This document shows, in pieces, positions 1-10,452 of a stretch of 64,000 bases of DNA. The notes beneath the pieces were generated by a model. The model had not been told where the DNA came from, did no database searches, and saw only the letters and a program-made list of their open reading frames with translations. The stretch covers positions 4,430,501 to 4,494,500 of the forward strand of contig NZ_CP133784.1 in the NCBI RefSeq assembly GCF_034353875.1, given 5' to 3'. The DNA is from Pseudomonas sp. MH9.2. Lineage in GTDB: Bacteria > Pseudomonadota > Gammaproteobacteria > Pseudomonadales > Pseudomonadaceae. Each line of letters begins with the position of its first letter. Within the stretch, counting starts at the first letter, position 1. A program made the translations under genes and the position numbers.

Positions 1-383
1 GGGTCGGCGAACAGCTCGGCGACGGATTCACCTTCAGGTTCGCGTCCGCACAGCGCAATCAGCGCCGGATTGGCCAGCAGCACATGACCAGCGCTGTCCA
101 GGGCCAGGACCGGGTCGGTCATGGCGGCGAGCAAGGCATCAAGTTGCAGGTGGCGACGCTGGCCGGGAAGGATGTCCACCACGGTGATCGCTTCGACACC
201 GCGCACCCGGAACAACGCATCCTTCAGCTCTTCGAGCACTTGCGGGCTGAGTGTCGGGGCATCGATGTAAACGTTCGGCGGCACCATCTCCACGGCGTCC
301 AGGTTCAGATTTCGCCCGCCCAGAATAGCCAGCACTTCCTGGGTGATACCAACGCGGTCGATAAAACAGACGTGAATACGCAT
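1..383 (-). CDS. TyrR/PhhR-like transcriptional regulator, N-terminal part (cut by left window edge)
   Basis: About 127 residues are visible, starting at the ATG complementary to 381-383. The N-terminus (MRIHVCFIDRVGITQEVL) looks like the ACT domain that opens TyrR and PhhR regulators (roughly residues 1-70). A segment with a PAS-like look follows (TDPVLALDSAGHVLLANPAL, about residues 85-105). In this family a sigma-54 AAA+ domain and a helix-turn-helix come next, but they would lie beyond the window. PhhR-type proteins respond to aromatic amino acids; which ligand this one binds cannot be told. The neighbouring arc operon runs in the same direction, but with 127 bases between them I see no sign that they share control. 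Family assignment is fairly sure; identity as PhhR itself is not, because the ACT sequence is only loosely like it. Confidence 0.7.
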   Translation of the reverse strand, partial: MRIHVCFIDRVGITQEVLAILGGRNLNLDAVEMVPPNVYIDAPTLSPQVLEELKDALFRVRGVEAITVVDILPGQRRHLQLDALLAAMTDPVLALDSAGHVLLANPALIALCGREPEGESVAELFAD

Positions 384-510
384 GGGCTACTAAAGGTTCT
401 GGACCGCGGGGGCCGCAATTATGCCAGCAAATGGGTCAGCGGCGTGTCAGGTCGTCCGTGTCACTGGCATTGCCAGGCATATTCGCGAGAGGCGTTCCTG
501 GCCATGGAGG

Positions 511-864
511 TCATTCCAGATGTTCTGGCATCACCGGATCACCCGGCTTGGCGTCGAGCAGTTGCCGAATGTGTTCGAACATGGCGTCGTATTGTCCATG
601 CATCGAGCGCAGGTCCGCAGCCTTGGGCATGCCGTGTTTGACCGCGATATGAAAGGCTTCGCTGGCAAAGTTGTAGGCCATGTCCTTTGGCAGTTCGAAT
701 TCGTCCTTGAACGCAGCGCCATTGATCTCGCCCTCCATGAAGAAATGCATGGCCGTGCCTTGCGTGGGGGCCTGTCGCACTTCGTAGCGGATGTGGATGT
801 CATAGCTGAAATCGGTGGGTTGCAGTGCAACGCGAGTGATGTGCAGATGACCGGGTTCGAACAT
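511..864 (-). CDS. DUF5064 family protein
   Basis: A 117-residue soluble protein beginning MFEPGHLHITRVAL and ending DPVMPEHLE. I recognise the pattern of the DUF5064 family, small proteins found mainly in pseudomonads with no known function. An in-frame ATG two codons earlier (870) lies only 2 bases from the AGGAG ribosome-binding site, while the ATG at 864 is 8 bases away, so I chose 864. It follows arcC by 66 bases on the same strand with no clear terminator between them, so it may be co-transcribed with the arginine deiminase operon. No signal peptide or membrane segment is visible. Confidence 0.75.
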   Translation of the reverse strand: MFEPGHLHITRVALQPTDFSYDIHIRYEVRQAPTQGTAMHFFMEGEINGAAFKDEFELPKDMAYNFASEAFHIAVKHGMPKAADLRSMHGQYDAMFEHIRQLLDAKPGDPVMPEHLE

Positions 865-930
865 GTGCATTGCTCCTTCGCTGGACGAAACGATAAGTGT
901 CGGGATAGACCTCGCGGCCTATCCCAAGGT

Positions 931-1860
931 TCATTTATAGATAATGCCAGGTGTGGCACTGCTGATTCGCGTGCCGGCGTTACCGTTGACGATGTCTTCG
1001 ATATCTTCCAGTGATCCAATCACCGCGACCTTGCCGGTATTGCGGGCGAAGGTGCAGGCTGCCTGCACTTTAGGGCCCATCGAGCCTGCGGCAAAGCCCA
1101 GTTTTTCCATCTCGTCAGGGTGGGCCTGGGCGATAGCCTTCTGGGTGGGCTTGCCCCAGTCGATAAACGCGGCGTTCACGTCGGTGGCAATCACCAACAG
1201 ATCACTCTCCAGTTGTTCCGCGAGCAAGGCCGAGCACAGGTCTTTGTCGATCACGGCTTCGACACCTTGTAGCTGACCGTCCTTGTCATACATCGTCGGG
1301 ATGCCGCCGCCACCGGCACAGATCACGATGCTGCCTTTTTCCAGCAGCCACTTGATCGGGCGGATCTCGAAGATACGTTTGGGTTTCGGGCTTGCGACCA
1401 CTCGGCGAAACTTATCGCCATCCGGGGCGATGCTCCAGCCCTTTTCCTTGGCCAGGCGTTCTGCTTCTTCTTTCGAATAGACCGGGCCGATGGGCTTGGT
1501 CGGATGCTGGAAGGCGGGGTCGTTGCCGTCTACCTCGACTTGGGTCAGCAGGGTGGCGAAAGGGACCTCGATGGGCAGAAGATTGCCCAACTCCTGTTCG
1601 ATGATATAGCCGATCATGCCTTCGGTTTCAGCGCCGAGGACGTCCAGCGGATAAGGCGCCACGGCGGTGTAGGCCGATGCCTGCAAGGACAGCAGGCCCA
1701 CTTGCGGGCCATTGCCGTGGGCCACCACCAGCTCATTGCCGGGGACGATTTTGGCGATCTGTTGGGTGGCGACGCGGATATTCATCCGCTGATTCTCCGC
1801 GGTCAACGGTTCGCCACGGCGGAGCAGGGCGTTACCACCCAATGCAACGACGATACGCAT
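931..1860 (-). CDS. arcC: Carbamate kinase
   Basis: Last step of the arginine deiminase pathway: carbamoyl phosphate plus ADP gives ATP, CO2 and ammonia in the cytoplasm. The 309 residues open with the kinase motif [17 protein letters not shown], carry [11 protein letters not shown] near residue 55 and the CAGGGGIPT segment near residue 210, and end PGIIYK. This matches the usual length of about 310. A TTG five codons upstream is in frame, but it overlaps the GGGGA ribosome-binding site that stands 8 bases before the ATG at 1860, so the ATG is preferred. It lies 17 bases after arcB and is the last enzyme gene of the arcDABC operon. Confidence 0.96.
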   Translation of the reverse strand: MRIVVALGGNALLRRGEPLTAENQRMNIRVATQQIAKIVPGNELVVAHGNGPQVGLLSLQASAYTAVAPYPLDVLGAETEGMIGYIIEQELGNLLPIEVPFATLLTQVEVDGNDPAFQHPTKPIGPVYSKEEAERLAKEKGWSIAPDGDKFRRVVASPKPKRIFEIRPIKWLLEKGSIVICAGGGGIPTMYDKDGQLQGVEAVIDKDLCSALLAEQLESDLLVIATDVNAAFIDWGKPTQKAIAQAHPDEMEKLGFAAGSMGPKVQAACTFARNTGKVAVIGSLEDIEDIVNGNAGTRISSATPGIIYK

Positions 1861-1877
1861 GGTGTTTTTCCCCAAAG

Positions 1878-2888
1878 TCAGATGTCAGCCAGCGCCGATA
1901 CCAGGATTGCCTTGATGGTGTGCATGCGGTTTTCTGCCTGCTCAAAAGCGATGTTGGCCGGCGACTCGAAGACCTCTTCGGTGACTTCCACGCCATTGGC
2001 CAGATTCGGGTAACGGCTGGCGATGTCTTTGCCGACCTTGGTCTCACTGTTGTGAAACGCTGGCAGGCAATGCATGAACTTCACCCGTGGGTTGCCCGAC
2101 GCTTTCATCATTGTGGCGTTGACCTGATACGGCAGCAGTTGTTCGATGCGCTCGTCCCACGCTTCAACCGGTTCGCCCATGGAGACCCAGATATCGGTAT
2201 GGATGAAGTCCACGCCCTTGACTGCTTCCAGCGGGTCTTCAGTGATGGTGATGCGGCCACCACTTTCCTCGGCGAACGTTTTGCACTGGGCAATGAAGTC
2301 AGCGTGCGGCCACAGGGCCTTGGGTGCGCCGATGCGTACGTCCATGCCCAGTTTGGCGCCGATCATCAGCAGTGAATTACCCATGTTGTAGCGCGCGTCA
2401 CCCAAGTAGGCGTAGCTGATGTCATGCAGCGGCTTGTCGCTGTGTTCGCGCATGGTCAGGGTGTCGGCAATCATTTGCGTTGGGTGGAACTCGGCGGTCA
2501 GGCCGTTGAAGACCGGCACACCGGCGAATTTGGCCAGCTCCTCGACGATTTCCTGTTCAAAGCCACGGTATTCGATGGCGTCGAACATCCGGCCGAGTAC
2601 GCGGGCGGTGTCCTTCATGCTTTCTTTGTGGCCGATTTGCGACGATACCGGGTCAATGTAGGTGACGTGGGCACCTTGATCGTGGGCTGCAACTTCGAAG
2701 GCGCAGCGGGTGCGGGTCGAGGTTTTTTCGAAGATCAACGCGATGTTTTTGCCTTTGAGATGCTGCTGTTCGGTGCCTGTGTACTTGGCGCGCTTGAGGT
2801 CGCGGGACAGGTCGAGCAGGAAATGCAACTCGCGATTTGTGTGGTGCATCAAGCTCAGCAGGCTGCGGTTACGCATGTTAAAGGCCAT
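1878..2888 (-). CDS. arcB: Catabolic ornithine carbamoyltransferase
   Basis: Splits citrulline with phosphate into ornithine and carbamoyl phosphate in the arginine deiminase pathway. At 336 residues it has the length of catabolic ArcB rather than the shorter biosynthetic ArcF. The carbamoyl-phosphate site [16 protein letters not shown] is near residue 55, and the ornithine-binding and catalytic HCLPAFH near residue 270. The start ATG has AAGGAG about 9 bases upstream. Its distance to arcA (84 bases) is the largest within the arc enzyme genes and contains a strong hairpin. Confidence 0.97.
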   Translation of the reverse strand: MAFNMRNRSLLSLMHHTNRELHFLLDLSRDLKRAKYTGTEQQHLKGKNIALIFEKTSTRTRCAFEVAAHDQGAHVTYIDPVSSQIGHKESMKDTARVLGRMFDAIEYRGFEQEIVEELAKFAGVPVFNGLTAEFHPTQMIADTLTMREHSDKPLHDISYAYLGDARYNMGNSLLMIGAKLGMDVRIGAPKALWPHADFIAQCKTFAEESGGRITITEDPLEAVKGVDFIHTDIWVSMGEPVEAWDERIEQLLPYQVNATMMKASGNPRVKFMHCLPAFHNSETKVGKDIASRYPNLANGVEVTEEVFESPANIAFEQAENRMHTIKAILVSALADI

Positions 2889-2918
2889 GTTTCAGATCTC
2901 CTTGGGTTTCGGTTATCT

Positions 2919-2951
2919 CCCTGGCTGGCACGGGATAGGGCCAAGCCAGGG
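2919..2951. promoter_or_regulatory. Intercistronic hairpin between arcA and arcB
   Basis: The arms CCCTGGCT (2919-2926) and AGCCAGGG (2944-2951) are perfectly complementary, and GGC/GCC pairs extend the stem inward. There is no run of T on either side, so it is not a classic terminator. It could protect the arcDA transcript or mark an RNA processing point; arcDABC mRNA processing is known in P. aeruginosa. Its role here is inferred. Confidence 0.45.
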
Positions 2952-2972
2952 CACATGTGGGTGATCGATGTA

Positions 2973-4229
2973 TCAGTAATCGATCGGGTCGCGCAGGATC
3001 GGGCAGGTCATGCAGTGACCACCGCCGCGACCCCGGCCGAGTTCGCTGGCGCTGATGGTAATGACTTCGACCCCGGCCTTGCGCAGCAGAGTATTGGTGT
3101 ACGTATTACGGTCGTAGCCGATGACCACGCCCGGTTCCAGCGCGACCACGTTGTTGCCGTCATCCCATTGCTCGCGTTCGGCGGCGAAGCTGTTACCACC
3201 GGTTTCGACCACGCGCAGGGTTTTGAGATTGAGCGCAGCGGCCACGGTATCAAGGAAGTTGGTTTTTTCGCGACGCACGTCAATGCCGCCCGGCTTGCTG
3301 TCATCGGGGCGCAGGCTGAACGCGACGATCTGGCTGACCACTTCCGGGAAAATCGTCACCAGATCGCGGTCGCAGAAACTGAACACGGTATCCAGGTGCA
3401 TCGCAGAGCGGGACTTTGGCAGACCCGCGACAATGACCCGTTCGACCGCATTGTTTTTGAACAAGTTCTGCGCCAGTTGACCAATGGCCTGATGCGAGGT
3501 GCGCTCGCCCATGCCGATCAGTACCACACCGTTGCCGATAGGCATGACATCGCCGCCTTCAAGGGTGGCGTTGCCATGATCCAGATCGGGGTCGCCGTAC
3601 CAGACTTGGAAGTCGGCGTTGGTGAACTCCGGGTGGAATTTATAGATGGCGCTGGCCAGCAGGGTTTCCTGACGACGGGCAGGCCAATACATCGGATTCA
3701 GGGTCACACCGCCATAAATCCAGCAGGTGGTGTCGCGGGTGAATATAGCGTTGGGCAGTGGAGGCAGGATGAAGCTGGAGTGACCGAGGAAATCGCGGAA
3801 CATTTCGATGGTCTTGCCGCCGAAGCTGGTCGGCAGATCATCGGCCGATACCCCGCCAATCAGGAATTCGGCGATCTGGCGTGGCTCCAGGCTGCGCACC
3901 CAGGCGTCGACTTCATCGACCAGGGCAACACCCACCAGGTTGGGGGAAATCTTGCGTTCGAGAATCCAGTCCAGTGCGTCTGGAAACGCGACGATGTCGG
4001 TCAGCAGGTTGTGCATTTCCAGCACTTCAGTGCCGCGCTCACGCATTTTAGTGACGAAGTCGAAGTGATCGCGCTTGGCCTGACCGACCCACAGCACGTC
4101 ATCGAACAGCAACTCGTCGCAGTTAGTCGGAGTCAGGCGTTGATGCGCCAAGCCTGGTGAGCACACCATGACTTTTCGAAGTTTGCCAACTTCAGAGTGA
4201 ACGCCAAGTTTGACTTTATCGGTGGACAT
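2973..4229 (-). CDS. arcA: Arginine deiminase
   Basis: Hydrolyses arginine to citrulline and ammonia, the first step of the fermentative arginine pathway, in the cytoplasm. The 418 residues match the family length. Visible landmarks are the [10 protein letters not shown] segment near residue 222, the HLDTVFSF histidine region near residue 278, and the C-terminal [12 protein letters not shown], whose cysteine is the catalytic nucleophile. The ATG is preceded by GGAGGAA at 8 bases, one of the strongest ribosome-binding sites in the window. It sits 33 bases after arcD. Confidence 0.97.
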   Translation of the reverse strand: MSTDKVKLGVHSEVGKLRKVMVCSPGLAHQRLTPTNCDELLFDDVLWVGQAKRDHFDFVTKMRERGTEVLEMHNLLTDIVAFPDALDWILERKISPNLVGVALVDEVDAWVRSLEPRQIAEFLIGGVSADDLPTSFGGKTIEMFRDFLGHSSFILPPLPNAIFTRDTTCWIYGGVTLNPMYWPARRQETLLASAIYKFHPEFTNADFQVWYGDPDLDHGNATLEGGDVMPIGNGVVLIGMGERTSHQAIGQLAQNLFKNNAVERVIVAGLPKSRSAMHLDTVFSFCDRDLVTIFPEVVSQIVAFSLRPDDSKPGGIDVRREKTNFLDTVAAALNLKTLRVVETGGNSFAAEREQWDDGNNVVALEPGVVIGYDRNTYTNTLLRKAGVEVITISASELGRGRGGGHCMTCPILRDPIDY

Positions 4230-4262
4230 ATCTGTATTCCTCCAATGATGTACGCATGGGTG

Positions 4263-5690
4263 TTACAGGGTCAGGAAGCCGTCGTAGAGACCATAGGCGG
4301 CAACCAGCGCGCCGATGACCACTGCGACAAAGATCAGCTTCTCAACGTTGGTGAAAACGGGTTGGCCTGCTTCATGTTTCGCCTTGGCAAACAGGATCAC
4401 CCCCGGGGCATAAAGCAGCGCCGACAGCAGCAGGTACTTCATGCCGCCGGCGTAGATCAACCAGATCGCGTAGGTCAGCGCGACGGCGCTGATAGCGAGG
4501 TCCTTCTTGCGTTCGGTCAAGGCTTGCTCATAGGTCTCGCCGCGCACCGCCAGCAACAGGGCATACGCCGCCGACCACAGGTATGGAATCAAAATCATCG
4601 AGGTGGCGAGGTAGATCAGTGACAGGTAGGTGCTGGCCGAGAACAGGGTGATGATCAGGAAAACCTGAACCAGACCGTTGGTCAGCCACAAGGCATTGGC
4701 CGGCACGTGGTTGGCATTTTCCTTTTTGAGGAACGCTGGCATGGTGCTGTCTTTGGCTGCGGCGAACATGATCTCTGCGCACAGCAGCACCCACGACAAC
4801 AGCGCACCGAGCAGGGAAATAACCAGACCAACGCTGATCAGCACTGCACCCCAATGCCCTACGACGTGTTCAAGCACGGCGGCCATGGAAGGGTTTTGCA
4901 GTTTGGCCAACTCGGGCTGGGTCATGATGCCCAGCGACAATACGTTCACCAGTACCAGAAACAGCAGCACGGTGATGAAACCGATGATGGTGGCCTTGCC
5001 CACGTCCGAACGTTTCTCGGCGCGGGCGGAGAAGATGCTTGCGCCTTCGATGCCGATGAACACCCAAACGGTGACCAACATCATGTTGCGGACCTGATTC
5101 AGCACACTGCCCAGATCCGGGTTTTTAAAGCCCCAAATGTCAGCAGTGAAGATGTCCAGCTTGAACGCGAAGAGGGCGATCAACACGAACAGCAGCAACG
5201 GTACGACTTTGGCGACGGTGGTCACCAGATTGATGAACGCCGCCTCCTTGATCCCGCGCAACACCAGAAAGTGCACCGCCCACAGCAGCACTGAAGCGCC
5301 GATGATCGACGCTAGCGTGTTGCCCTGGCCAAAAATCGGGAAGAAGTAACCGAGGGTGCTGAACAGCAGAACGAAGTAGCCAATGTTGCCCAACCACGCA
5401 CTGATCCAGTAACCCCACGCGGACGAGAACCCCATGTAGTCGCCGAAACCTGCCTTGGCGTAGGCGTAGACCCCACCATCAAGATCGGGCTTGCGGTTGG
5501 CCAGGGTCTGGAACACGAAACCCAAGGTCAACATACCCACCGCTGAAATGGCCCAACCGATTAAAATCGCGCCTACGTCGGCACTGACTGCCATGTTCTG
5601 CGGGAGCGAAAAGATGCCTCCCCCGATCATTGATCCTACGACAAGCGCGACAAGTGCGCCGAGCCTAAGTTTGCCGGTAGCTTGAGACAT
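4263..5690 (-). CDS. arcD: Arginine/ornithine antiporter
   Basis: Inner-membrane exchanger that imports arginine and exports ornithine, feeding the ArcA-ArcB-ArcC pathway. The 475 residues form about 12-13 hydrophobic segments, and the N-terminal GSMIGGGIFSLPQN is the substrate-binding signature of the APC superfamily basic-amino-acid group. The ATG has GGAG 8 bases upstream. It is the first gene of the arcDABC operon, directly behind an Anr-type promoter. Confidence 0.96.
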   Translation of the reverse strand: MSQATGKLRLGALVALVVGSMIGGGIFSLPQNMAVSADVGAILIGWAISAVGMLTLGFVFQTLANRKPDLDGGVYAYAKAGFGDYMGFSSAWGYWISAWLGNIGYFVLLFSTLGYFFPIFGQGNTLASIIGASVLLWAVHFLVLRGIKEAAFINLVTTVAKVVPLLLFVLIALFAFKLDIFTADIWGFKNPDLGSVLNQVRNMMLVTVWVFIGIEGASIFSARAEKRSDVGKATIIGFITVLLFLVLVNVLSLGIMTQPELAKLQNPSMAAVLEHVVGHWGAVLISVGLVISLLGALLSWVLLCAEIMFAAAKDSTMPAFLKKENANHVPANALWLTNGLVQVFLIITLFSASTYLSLIYLATSMILIPYLWSAAYALLLAVRGETYEQALTERKKDLAISAVALTYAIWLIYAGGMKYLLLSALLYAPGVILFAKAKHEAGQPVFTNVEKLIFVAVVIGALVAAYGLYDGFLTL

Positions 5691-5722
5691 TGCGCAGCTC
5701 CATCCAGGAGAAGTAGTGCCTC

Positions 5723-5764
5723 AGGGTAGGTGCCATGACTGCCGCTAAATATGACGTAGGTCAA
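5723..5764 (-). promoter_or_regulatory. Anr-dependent promoter of arcDABC
   Basis: On the minus strand 5764-5751 reads TTGACCTACGTCAT, matching the Anr/Fnr box TTGAY-N4-RTCAA at 9 of 10 defined positions. A TACCCT -10-like hexamer lies at 5728-5723. If transcription starts about 7 bases after it (near 5716), the box is centred at about -41.5, the standard position for activation by Anr. This fits the known control of arcDABC by low oxygen. The start point is inferred, not measured. Confidence 0.7.
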
Positions 5765-5862
5765 CAGAGCCTCTTATGCAACGTGATTGCTAATGATGCC
5801 GTAGGCATTCCGATTGAAAATGTCGCATTGCAGCAACAGCCCATGGCAGGCGTTTAGGAGGG

Positions 5863-6285
5863 TTATGCATTCACGGGCTCGGGTCGCGACCAGATCCACA
5901 GGTTTCCCAGGCTCATGCCCGCGATGGCGAGGTACACCGGCCAGTGGTGTTCAAGCAGGATTAGCATGATGCTGGCACACAGCACCATGCTCAGGGTGGC
6001 GCTGATTTTCGCGCGACGGGTGATCAAACGCCCGTTGCGCCAGTTATTCAGGATGGGTCCAAACAGGCGATGGTTTTCCAGCCACGCGCTCAGGCGTGGC
6101 GAACTTTTGGTCGCAGCCCACGCGGCCAGCAGGACAAATTCGGTGGTGGGCAAGCCGGGCACGACGATGCCGATCAGCCCGATCCCTACACTGACGTAAG
6201 CAAGGATGGCAAACAAACGGCGTGAAAGGATTGACCGGTGCGGTGTTCCGGTCTTGGTCTCGAGGGGCATGAGGCGTCTGTCCAT
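5863..6285 (-). CDS. DUF454 family (YbaN-like) membrane protein
   Basis: A 140-residue protein with three to four hydrophobic stretches, including the family signature GIGLIGIVVPGLPTTEFVLL near residues 35-55 and RRAKISATLSMVL further on. DUF454 members are small inner-membrane proteins of unknown function. A second ATG five codons in (6270, MPLETKTG) is an alternative start; neither has a convincing ribosome-binding site. It stands between the divergent arcD promoter region and gap. Confidence 0.8.
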   Translation of the reverse strand: MDRRLMPLETKTGTPHRSILSRRLFAILAYVSVGIGLIGIVVPGLPTTEFVLLAAWAATKSSPRLSAWLENHRLFGPILNNWRNGRLITRRAKISATLSMVLCASIMLILLEHHWPVYLAIAGMSLGNLWIWSRPEPVNA

Positions 6286-6345
6286 TTGACAACCCGGCCA
6301 GCTTAACAGGGCTGGCCGTGCTTGAAGCCCTCATGCAAGATGGTT

Positions 6346-7347
6346 TTACTGGGCGTTATGCAGCGCCAGGCAGTTGTCCAGCATGCGGTTGGAGAATGCC
6401 CATTCGTTGTCATACCAGGCCAGCACTTTCATCAGCTTGCCGTTAGCCTTGGTGTGGTTGGCATCGAAGATCGACGACAGCGGGTTGTGGTTGAAGTCGT
6501 GGGACACCAGCGGCAGGGTATTGTAGCCGAGGATTTTCGAGTGCTGACTGGCTTCTTTGAAGATCGCGTTGACTTCTTCAGCCGTGGCTTCGCGCTTGAG
6601 CTGCACGGTCAGGTCCACTAGCGATACGTTGATCACCGGGACGCGAACCGCCATGCCGTTGAGTTTGCCTGCCAGTTCCGGTAGCACCAGGCCGACGGCT
6701 TCTGCTGCACCCGTCTTGGTCGGGATCATCGACTGGGTGGCCGAGCGCGCACGGTACAGGTCGGTGTGGTACACGTCGGTCAGATTCTGGTCATTGGTGT
6801 AGGCGTGGATGGTGGTCATCAAACCGCTTTCAATCCCCCATTCACGGTGCAGAATCTGTGCGATGGGCGCCAGGCAGTTGGTGGTGCAGGATGCGTTGGA
6901 AATAATCTGATGCGATTGACGCAGGATGTCGTGGTTGACGCCGTAAACCACGGTGGCGTCCGCGCCTTTGGACGGGGCCGAGACGATTACTTTGCGCGCG
7001 CCGGCAGTAATATGCGCAGCGGCTTTGTTGCGGTCGGTGAACAGGCCGGTGCATTCGAACACCACATCAATGTTTTCTGCCTTCCACGGCAGCTCTGCCG
7101 GATTGCGGATGGCGCTGACCGCGATTCGGTCACCGTTGACGGTCAGGCTTTCATGGTCGAATTTTACTGTGCCGCCAAAATGGCCGTGGGTGGTATCGAA
7201 TTGCAGCAGGTGCGCGTTGATCGCGCTGTCACCCAGGTCGTTAATGGCGACGACCTGCAGGTCCTCTCGATAGCCTTGGGTATAGAGTGCGCGTAGGACA
7301 TTGCGGCCAATGCGGCCAAAGCCATTGATAGCGATACGAAGCGTCAT
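6346..7347 (-). CDS. gap: Glyceraldehyde-3-phosphate dehydrogenase, type I
   Basis: Oxidises glyceraldehyde 3-phosphate to 1,3-bisphosphoglycerate with NAD, taking the Entner-Doudoroff product into lower glycolysis. The 333 residues start [17 protein letters not shown] (Rossmann nucleotide site) and carry the catalytic cysteine in [15 protein letters not shown]. The reading frame stays open 27 codons further upstream, but AGAGGA lies 8 bases before the ATG at 7347, and that upstream stretch holds a HexR box. It is divergent from edd with two HexR boxes between, the arrangement of gap-1 in P. putida. Confidence 0.95.
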   Translation of the reverse strand: MTLRIAINGFGRIGRNVLRALYTQGYREDLQVVAINDLGDSAINAHLLQFDTTHGHFGGTVKFDHESLTVNGDRIAVSAIRNPAELPWKAENIDVVFECTGLFTDRNKAAAHITAGARKVIVSAPSKGADATVVYGVNHDILRQSHQIISNASCTTNCLAPIAQILHREWGIESGLMTTIHAYTNDQNLTDVYHTDLYRARSATQSMIPTKTGAAEAVGLVLPELAGKLNGMAVRVPVINVSLVDLTVQLKREATAEEVNAIFKEASQHSKILGYNTLPLVSHDFNHNPLSSIFDANHTKANGKLMKVLAWYDNEWAFSNRMLDNCLALHNAQ

Positions 7348-7370
7348 GCAGCCGTCCTCTTTTAAATTTG

Positions 7371-7385
7371 TTGTTGGAATTACAA
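7371..7385. promoter_or_regulatory. HexR operator, gap-proximal
   Basis: TTGTTGGAATTACAA is an exact match to the HexR consensus TTGT-N7-ACAA. It sits 24 bases upstream of the gap start codon, where bound repressor would block gap transcription. HexR control of gap and edd by KDPG is known in P. putida. Confidence 0.8.
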
Positions 7386-7432
7386 GATTATTCGCATAAA
7401 AATAGAAAACAAGCCTTTTTAATGGCAATATT

Positions 7433-7447
7433 TTGTTTTATCTACAA
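7433..7447. promoter_or_regulatory. HexR operator, edd-proximal
   Basis: TTGTTTTATCTACAA is a second exact TTGT-N7-ACAA site, 48 bases from the first (centre to centre 62) and 122 bases before the edd start. The pair allows one repressor to close both divergent promoters. Confidence 0.82.
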
Positions 7448-7568
7448 CGAGTAGCCCGTAAGTCCGGTTCAGATGTTCGACTTCAAGCCTTTGCTCAGCC
7501 TAGGCCGCACAGTCGATAATTGGAATCACCTGAACGGGTCACCTATCCGTAAGCCTGGAGTTCATCAC

Positions 7569-9395
7569 ATGCATCCCCGCGTTCTTGAGGTAACTGAGCG
7601 GCTAATCGCCCGTAGTCGTGCGACGCGCGAGCGCTATCTGCAAATGATCCACGGCGCCGCCAGTGACGGCCCTATGCGCGGCAAGCTGCAATGCGCCAAC
7701 TTTGCTCATGGTGTCGCGGGCTGCGGCACCGAAGACAAGCAAAGCCTGAAAATGATGAACGCCGCCAACGTGGCCATTGTTTCGTCTTATAACGACATGC
7801 TGTCGGCGCATCAGCCATACGAGCATTTCCCGGACCAGCTCAAACAGGCCTTGCGCGATATCGGCTCGGTCGGCCAGTTCGCCGGTGGTGTGCCGGCAAT
7901 GTGTGACGGCGTGACCCAAGGCGAGCCGGGCATGGAGCTGGGCATCGCCAGCCGTGAAGTGATCGCCATGGCCACCGCCATCGCGCTGTCGCACAACATG
8001 TTCGACGCTACGTTGTGCTTGGGTATCTGCGACAAGATCGTGCCGGGCCTGCTGATGGGTGCATTGCGTTTTGGTCACTTGCCAACGCTGTTCGTGCCGG
8101 GCGGGCCGATGCCATCGGGTATCTCGAACAAGGAAAAAGCCGACGTCCGTCAACGCTACGCCGAAGGCAAGGCCAGCCGGGAAGAGCTGCTGGAATCGGA
8201 GATGAAGTCCTACCACAGCCCCGGCACCTGTACGTTCTATGGCACTGCCAACACCAATCAGTTACTGATGGAAGTCATGGGTCTGCACTTGCCGGGTGCC
8301 TCGTTCGTCAACCCGTACACGCCGTTGCGCGATGCCCTGACCCGCGAAGCGGCGCACCAGGTCACGCGTCTGACCAAGCAAAGTGGCGACTTCATGCCAC
8401 TGGGCGAGATCGTCGACGAGCGTTCGCTGGTCAACTCCATCGTTGCCCTGCACGCCACTGGCGGCTCGACCAACCACACGTTGCACATGCCAGCGATTGC
8501 CATGGCTGCCGGTATCAAGCTGACCTGGCAGGACATGGCGGATCTGTCGGAAGTGGTGCCGACCCTGACCCACGTTTATCCAAACGGCAAGGCCGACATC
8601 AACCACTTCCAGGCGGCGGGCGGCATGTCGTTCCTGATCCGTGAACTGCTGGAAGCCGGGCTGCTGCACGAAAACGTCAACACCGTCGCCGGTTTCGGCC
8701 TGAGCCGTTACACCCGCGAACCGTTCCTCGAAGACGGCAAGCTGGTCTGGCGCGAAGGGCCTATCGAAAGCCTGGATGAAGACATCCTGCGCCCTGTTGC
8801 GCGGCCATTTTCGCCTGAAGGCGGTTTGCGCGTGATGGAAGGCAACCTCGGTCGCGGGGTGATGAAAGTCTCCGCTGTGGCGCCTGAACATCAAGTGATA
8901 CAAGCCCCGGCGCTGGTGTTCCAGGATCAGCAGGACCTGGCCGACGCATTCAAGGCTGGCAAACTGGAGCGCGACTTCGTTGCGGTGATGCGCTTCCAGG
9001 GGCCGCGTTCCAATGGCATGCCCGAGCTGCACAAGATGACGCCGTTCCTTGGCGTGCTGCAGGACCGTGGTTTTAAAGTCGCGCTAGTCACCGATGGGCG
9101 CATGTCCGGTGCGTCCGGGAAGATTCCGGCAGCGATCCATGTCTGCCCTGAAGCCTTCGACGGCGGACCTTTAGCGCTGGTTCGTGACGGAGATATCATT
9201 CGCGTCGACGGCGTTAAAGGTACATTGCAGGTTCTGGTCGAGCCCGCAGAATTGGCCGCCAGAGAGCCAGCGATTGGTCTGCTCGACAACGGTGTCGGTT
9301 GTGGACGCGAGCTGTTTGGCTTCATGCGTATGGCCTTCAGCTCGGCAGAGCAGGGCGCGAGTGCCTTTACTTCGGGTCTGGAGACGCTTAAGTGA
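7569..9395 (+). CDS. edd: Phosphogluconate dehydratase
   Basis: Dehydrates 6-phosphogluconate to 2-keto-3-deoxy-6-phosphogluconate, the first committed Entner-Doudoroff step. The 608 residues match the IlvD/Edd family, with conserved [12 protein letters not shown], the cysteine region [12 protein letters not shown] and the C-terminal [11 protein letters not shown]. These cysteines bind an iron-sulfur cluster in the family. The frame is open 32 codons upstream, but the ATG at 7569 has GGAG 8 bases before it and starts at the family's usual MHPRVLEVT. Its stop codon overlaps the glk start. Confidence 0.96.
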   Translation: MHPRVLEVTERLIARSRATRERYLQMIHGAASDGPMRGKLQCANFAHGVAGCGTEDKQSLKMMNAANVAIVSSYNDMLSAHQPYEHFPDQLKQALRDIGSVGQFAGGVPAMCDGVTQGEPGMELGIASREVIAMATAIALSHNMFDATLCLGICDKIVPGLLMGALRFGHLPTLFVPGGPMPSGISNKEKADVRQRYAEGKASREELLESEMKSYHSPGTCTFYGTANTNQLLMEVMGLHLPGASFVNPYTPLRDALTREAAHQVTRLTKQSGDFMPLGEIVDERSLVNSIVALHATGGSTNHTLHMPAIAMAAGIKLTWQDMADLSEVVPTLTHVYPNGKADINHFQAAGGMSFLIRELLEAGLLHENVNTVAGFGLSRYTREPFLEDGKLVWREGPIESLDEDILRPVARPFSPEGGLRVMEGNLGRGVMKVSAVAPEHQVIQAPALVFQDQQDLADAFKAGKLERDFVAVMRFQGPRSNGMPELHKMTPFLGVLQDRGFKVALVTDGRMSGASGKIPAAIHVCPEAFDGGPLALVRDGDIIRVDGVKGTLQVLVEPAELAAREPAIGLLDNGVGCGRELFGFMRMAFSSAEQGASAFTSGLETLK

Positions 9396-10348
9396 AATTG
9401 GCTTTGGTCGGTGATATTGGCGGCACCAATGCGCGTTTTGCCATCTGGGAAGACGGTCAGTTGCATTCGATCCGGGTCTTCCCGACCATCGATTACGCCA
9501 GCCCGGAAAAAGCCCTTGAGGTCTATCTCGAAGACCTGGACCTGCATCCGGGCGAAGTCGGCTCCATCTGTCTGGCGGTTGCCGGGCCGGTGGGCGGCGA
9601 CGAATTTCACTTCACCAACAGCCACTGGCGCATTAGCCGCGCGGCGTTCTGTGCGCGCCTGAAGCTGGATAACCTGCTGCTGATCAATGACTTCTCTGCG
9701 ATGGCGCTGGGCATGACGCGTCTGCGTGATGATGAGTACCTGACGGTCTGCCACGGCATCCCCGAGGAAGCTCGTCCACGGGTGGTGATCGGTCCGGGGA
9801 CCGGGCTTGGCGTGGGCACCTTGTTGCCTCTCGCCGACAACCACTGGATGGCGTTGCCGGGGGAGGGCGGGCATGTGGATCTGCCGCTCGGCACTCCACG
9901 TGAAGCGCAGATATGGGCGCGCCTGATGACCGAGCACGAGCATGTCAGTGCCGAAACCGTGCTCAGCGGCAGTGGGTTGTTGCTCTTGTACAAGGTTAGC
10001 TGTTCGCTGGATAACATTGAGCCCACGCTTAAATCACCGGCCGCCATCACCTCGGCGGCGCTGGCAGGCGATCCGGTGGCTGCGGCGGTGCTGGAGCAGT
10101 TCTGTTGCTGGCTGGGACGGGTGGCGGGTAATAACGTGCTGACCGTCGGCGGTCGTGGCGGTGTCTATATCGTGGGCGGGGTCGTGCCGCGCTTCACCGA
10201 CTTTTTCATCACCAGCGGTTTTGCCCGGTCCTTTGCCGAAAAAGGCTTGATGAAAGATTATTTCAAGGGCATTCCAGTATGGCTGGTGACCGCCGAATAC
10301 CCCGGTTTGATGGGGGCGGGTGTGGCGTTGCAGCAGGCATTTGGCTGA
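9392..10348 (+). CDS. glk: Glucokinase
   Basis: Phosphorylates glucose that enters through GtsABCD. The 318 residues begin [18 protein letters not shown], the ATP-binding motif of bacterial glucokinases, and contain [14 protein letters not shown] near residue 130 and the EGGHVDLPL segment. The start is a GTG whose last two bases are shared with the edd stop TGA, so translation is probably coupled to edd. Confidence 0.95.
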   Translation: MKLALVGDIGGTNARFAIWEDGQLHSIRVFPTIDYASPEKALEVYLEDLDLHPGEVGSICLAVAGPVGGDEFHFTNSHWRISRAAFCARLKLDNLLLINDFSAMALGMTRLRDDEYLTVCHGIPEEARPRVVIGPGTGLGVGTLLPLADNHWMALPGEGGHVDLPLGTPREAQIWARLMTEHEHVSAETVLSGSGLLLLYKVSCSLDNIEPTLKSPAAITSAALAGDPVAAAVLEQFCCWLGRVAGNNVLTVGGRGGVYIVGGVVPRFTDFFITSGFARSFAEKGLMKDYFKGIPVWLVTAEYPGLMGAGVALQQAFG

Positions 10349-10452
10349 GGGCTGTATTGAACCTGTTGCGCTCGGCGCAGTCTGGGACCGTGTAACCTGT
10401 GCCAGGCCTCGTTCATGAGGCGCATGTTTTATTCAGAACAAGGACGATGGAT

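Noticed and set aside
2424..4160. Long plus-strand open frame opposite arcB-arcA
   Set aside because: It is the mirror frame of two well-identified genes; high GC at third positions keeps it open. No ribosome-binding site or domain.
6295..6318. Hairpin CGGCCAGC / GCTGGCCG between gap and the DUF454 gene as a terminator
   Set aside because: Good 8-bp stem, but no T run on the minus strand; not called.
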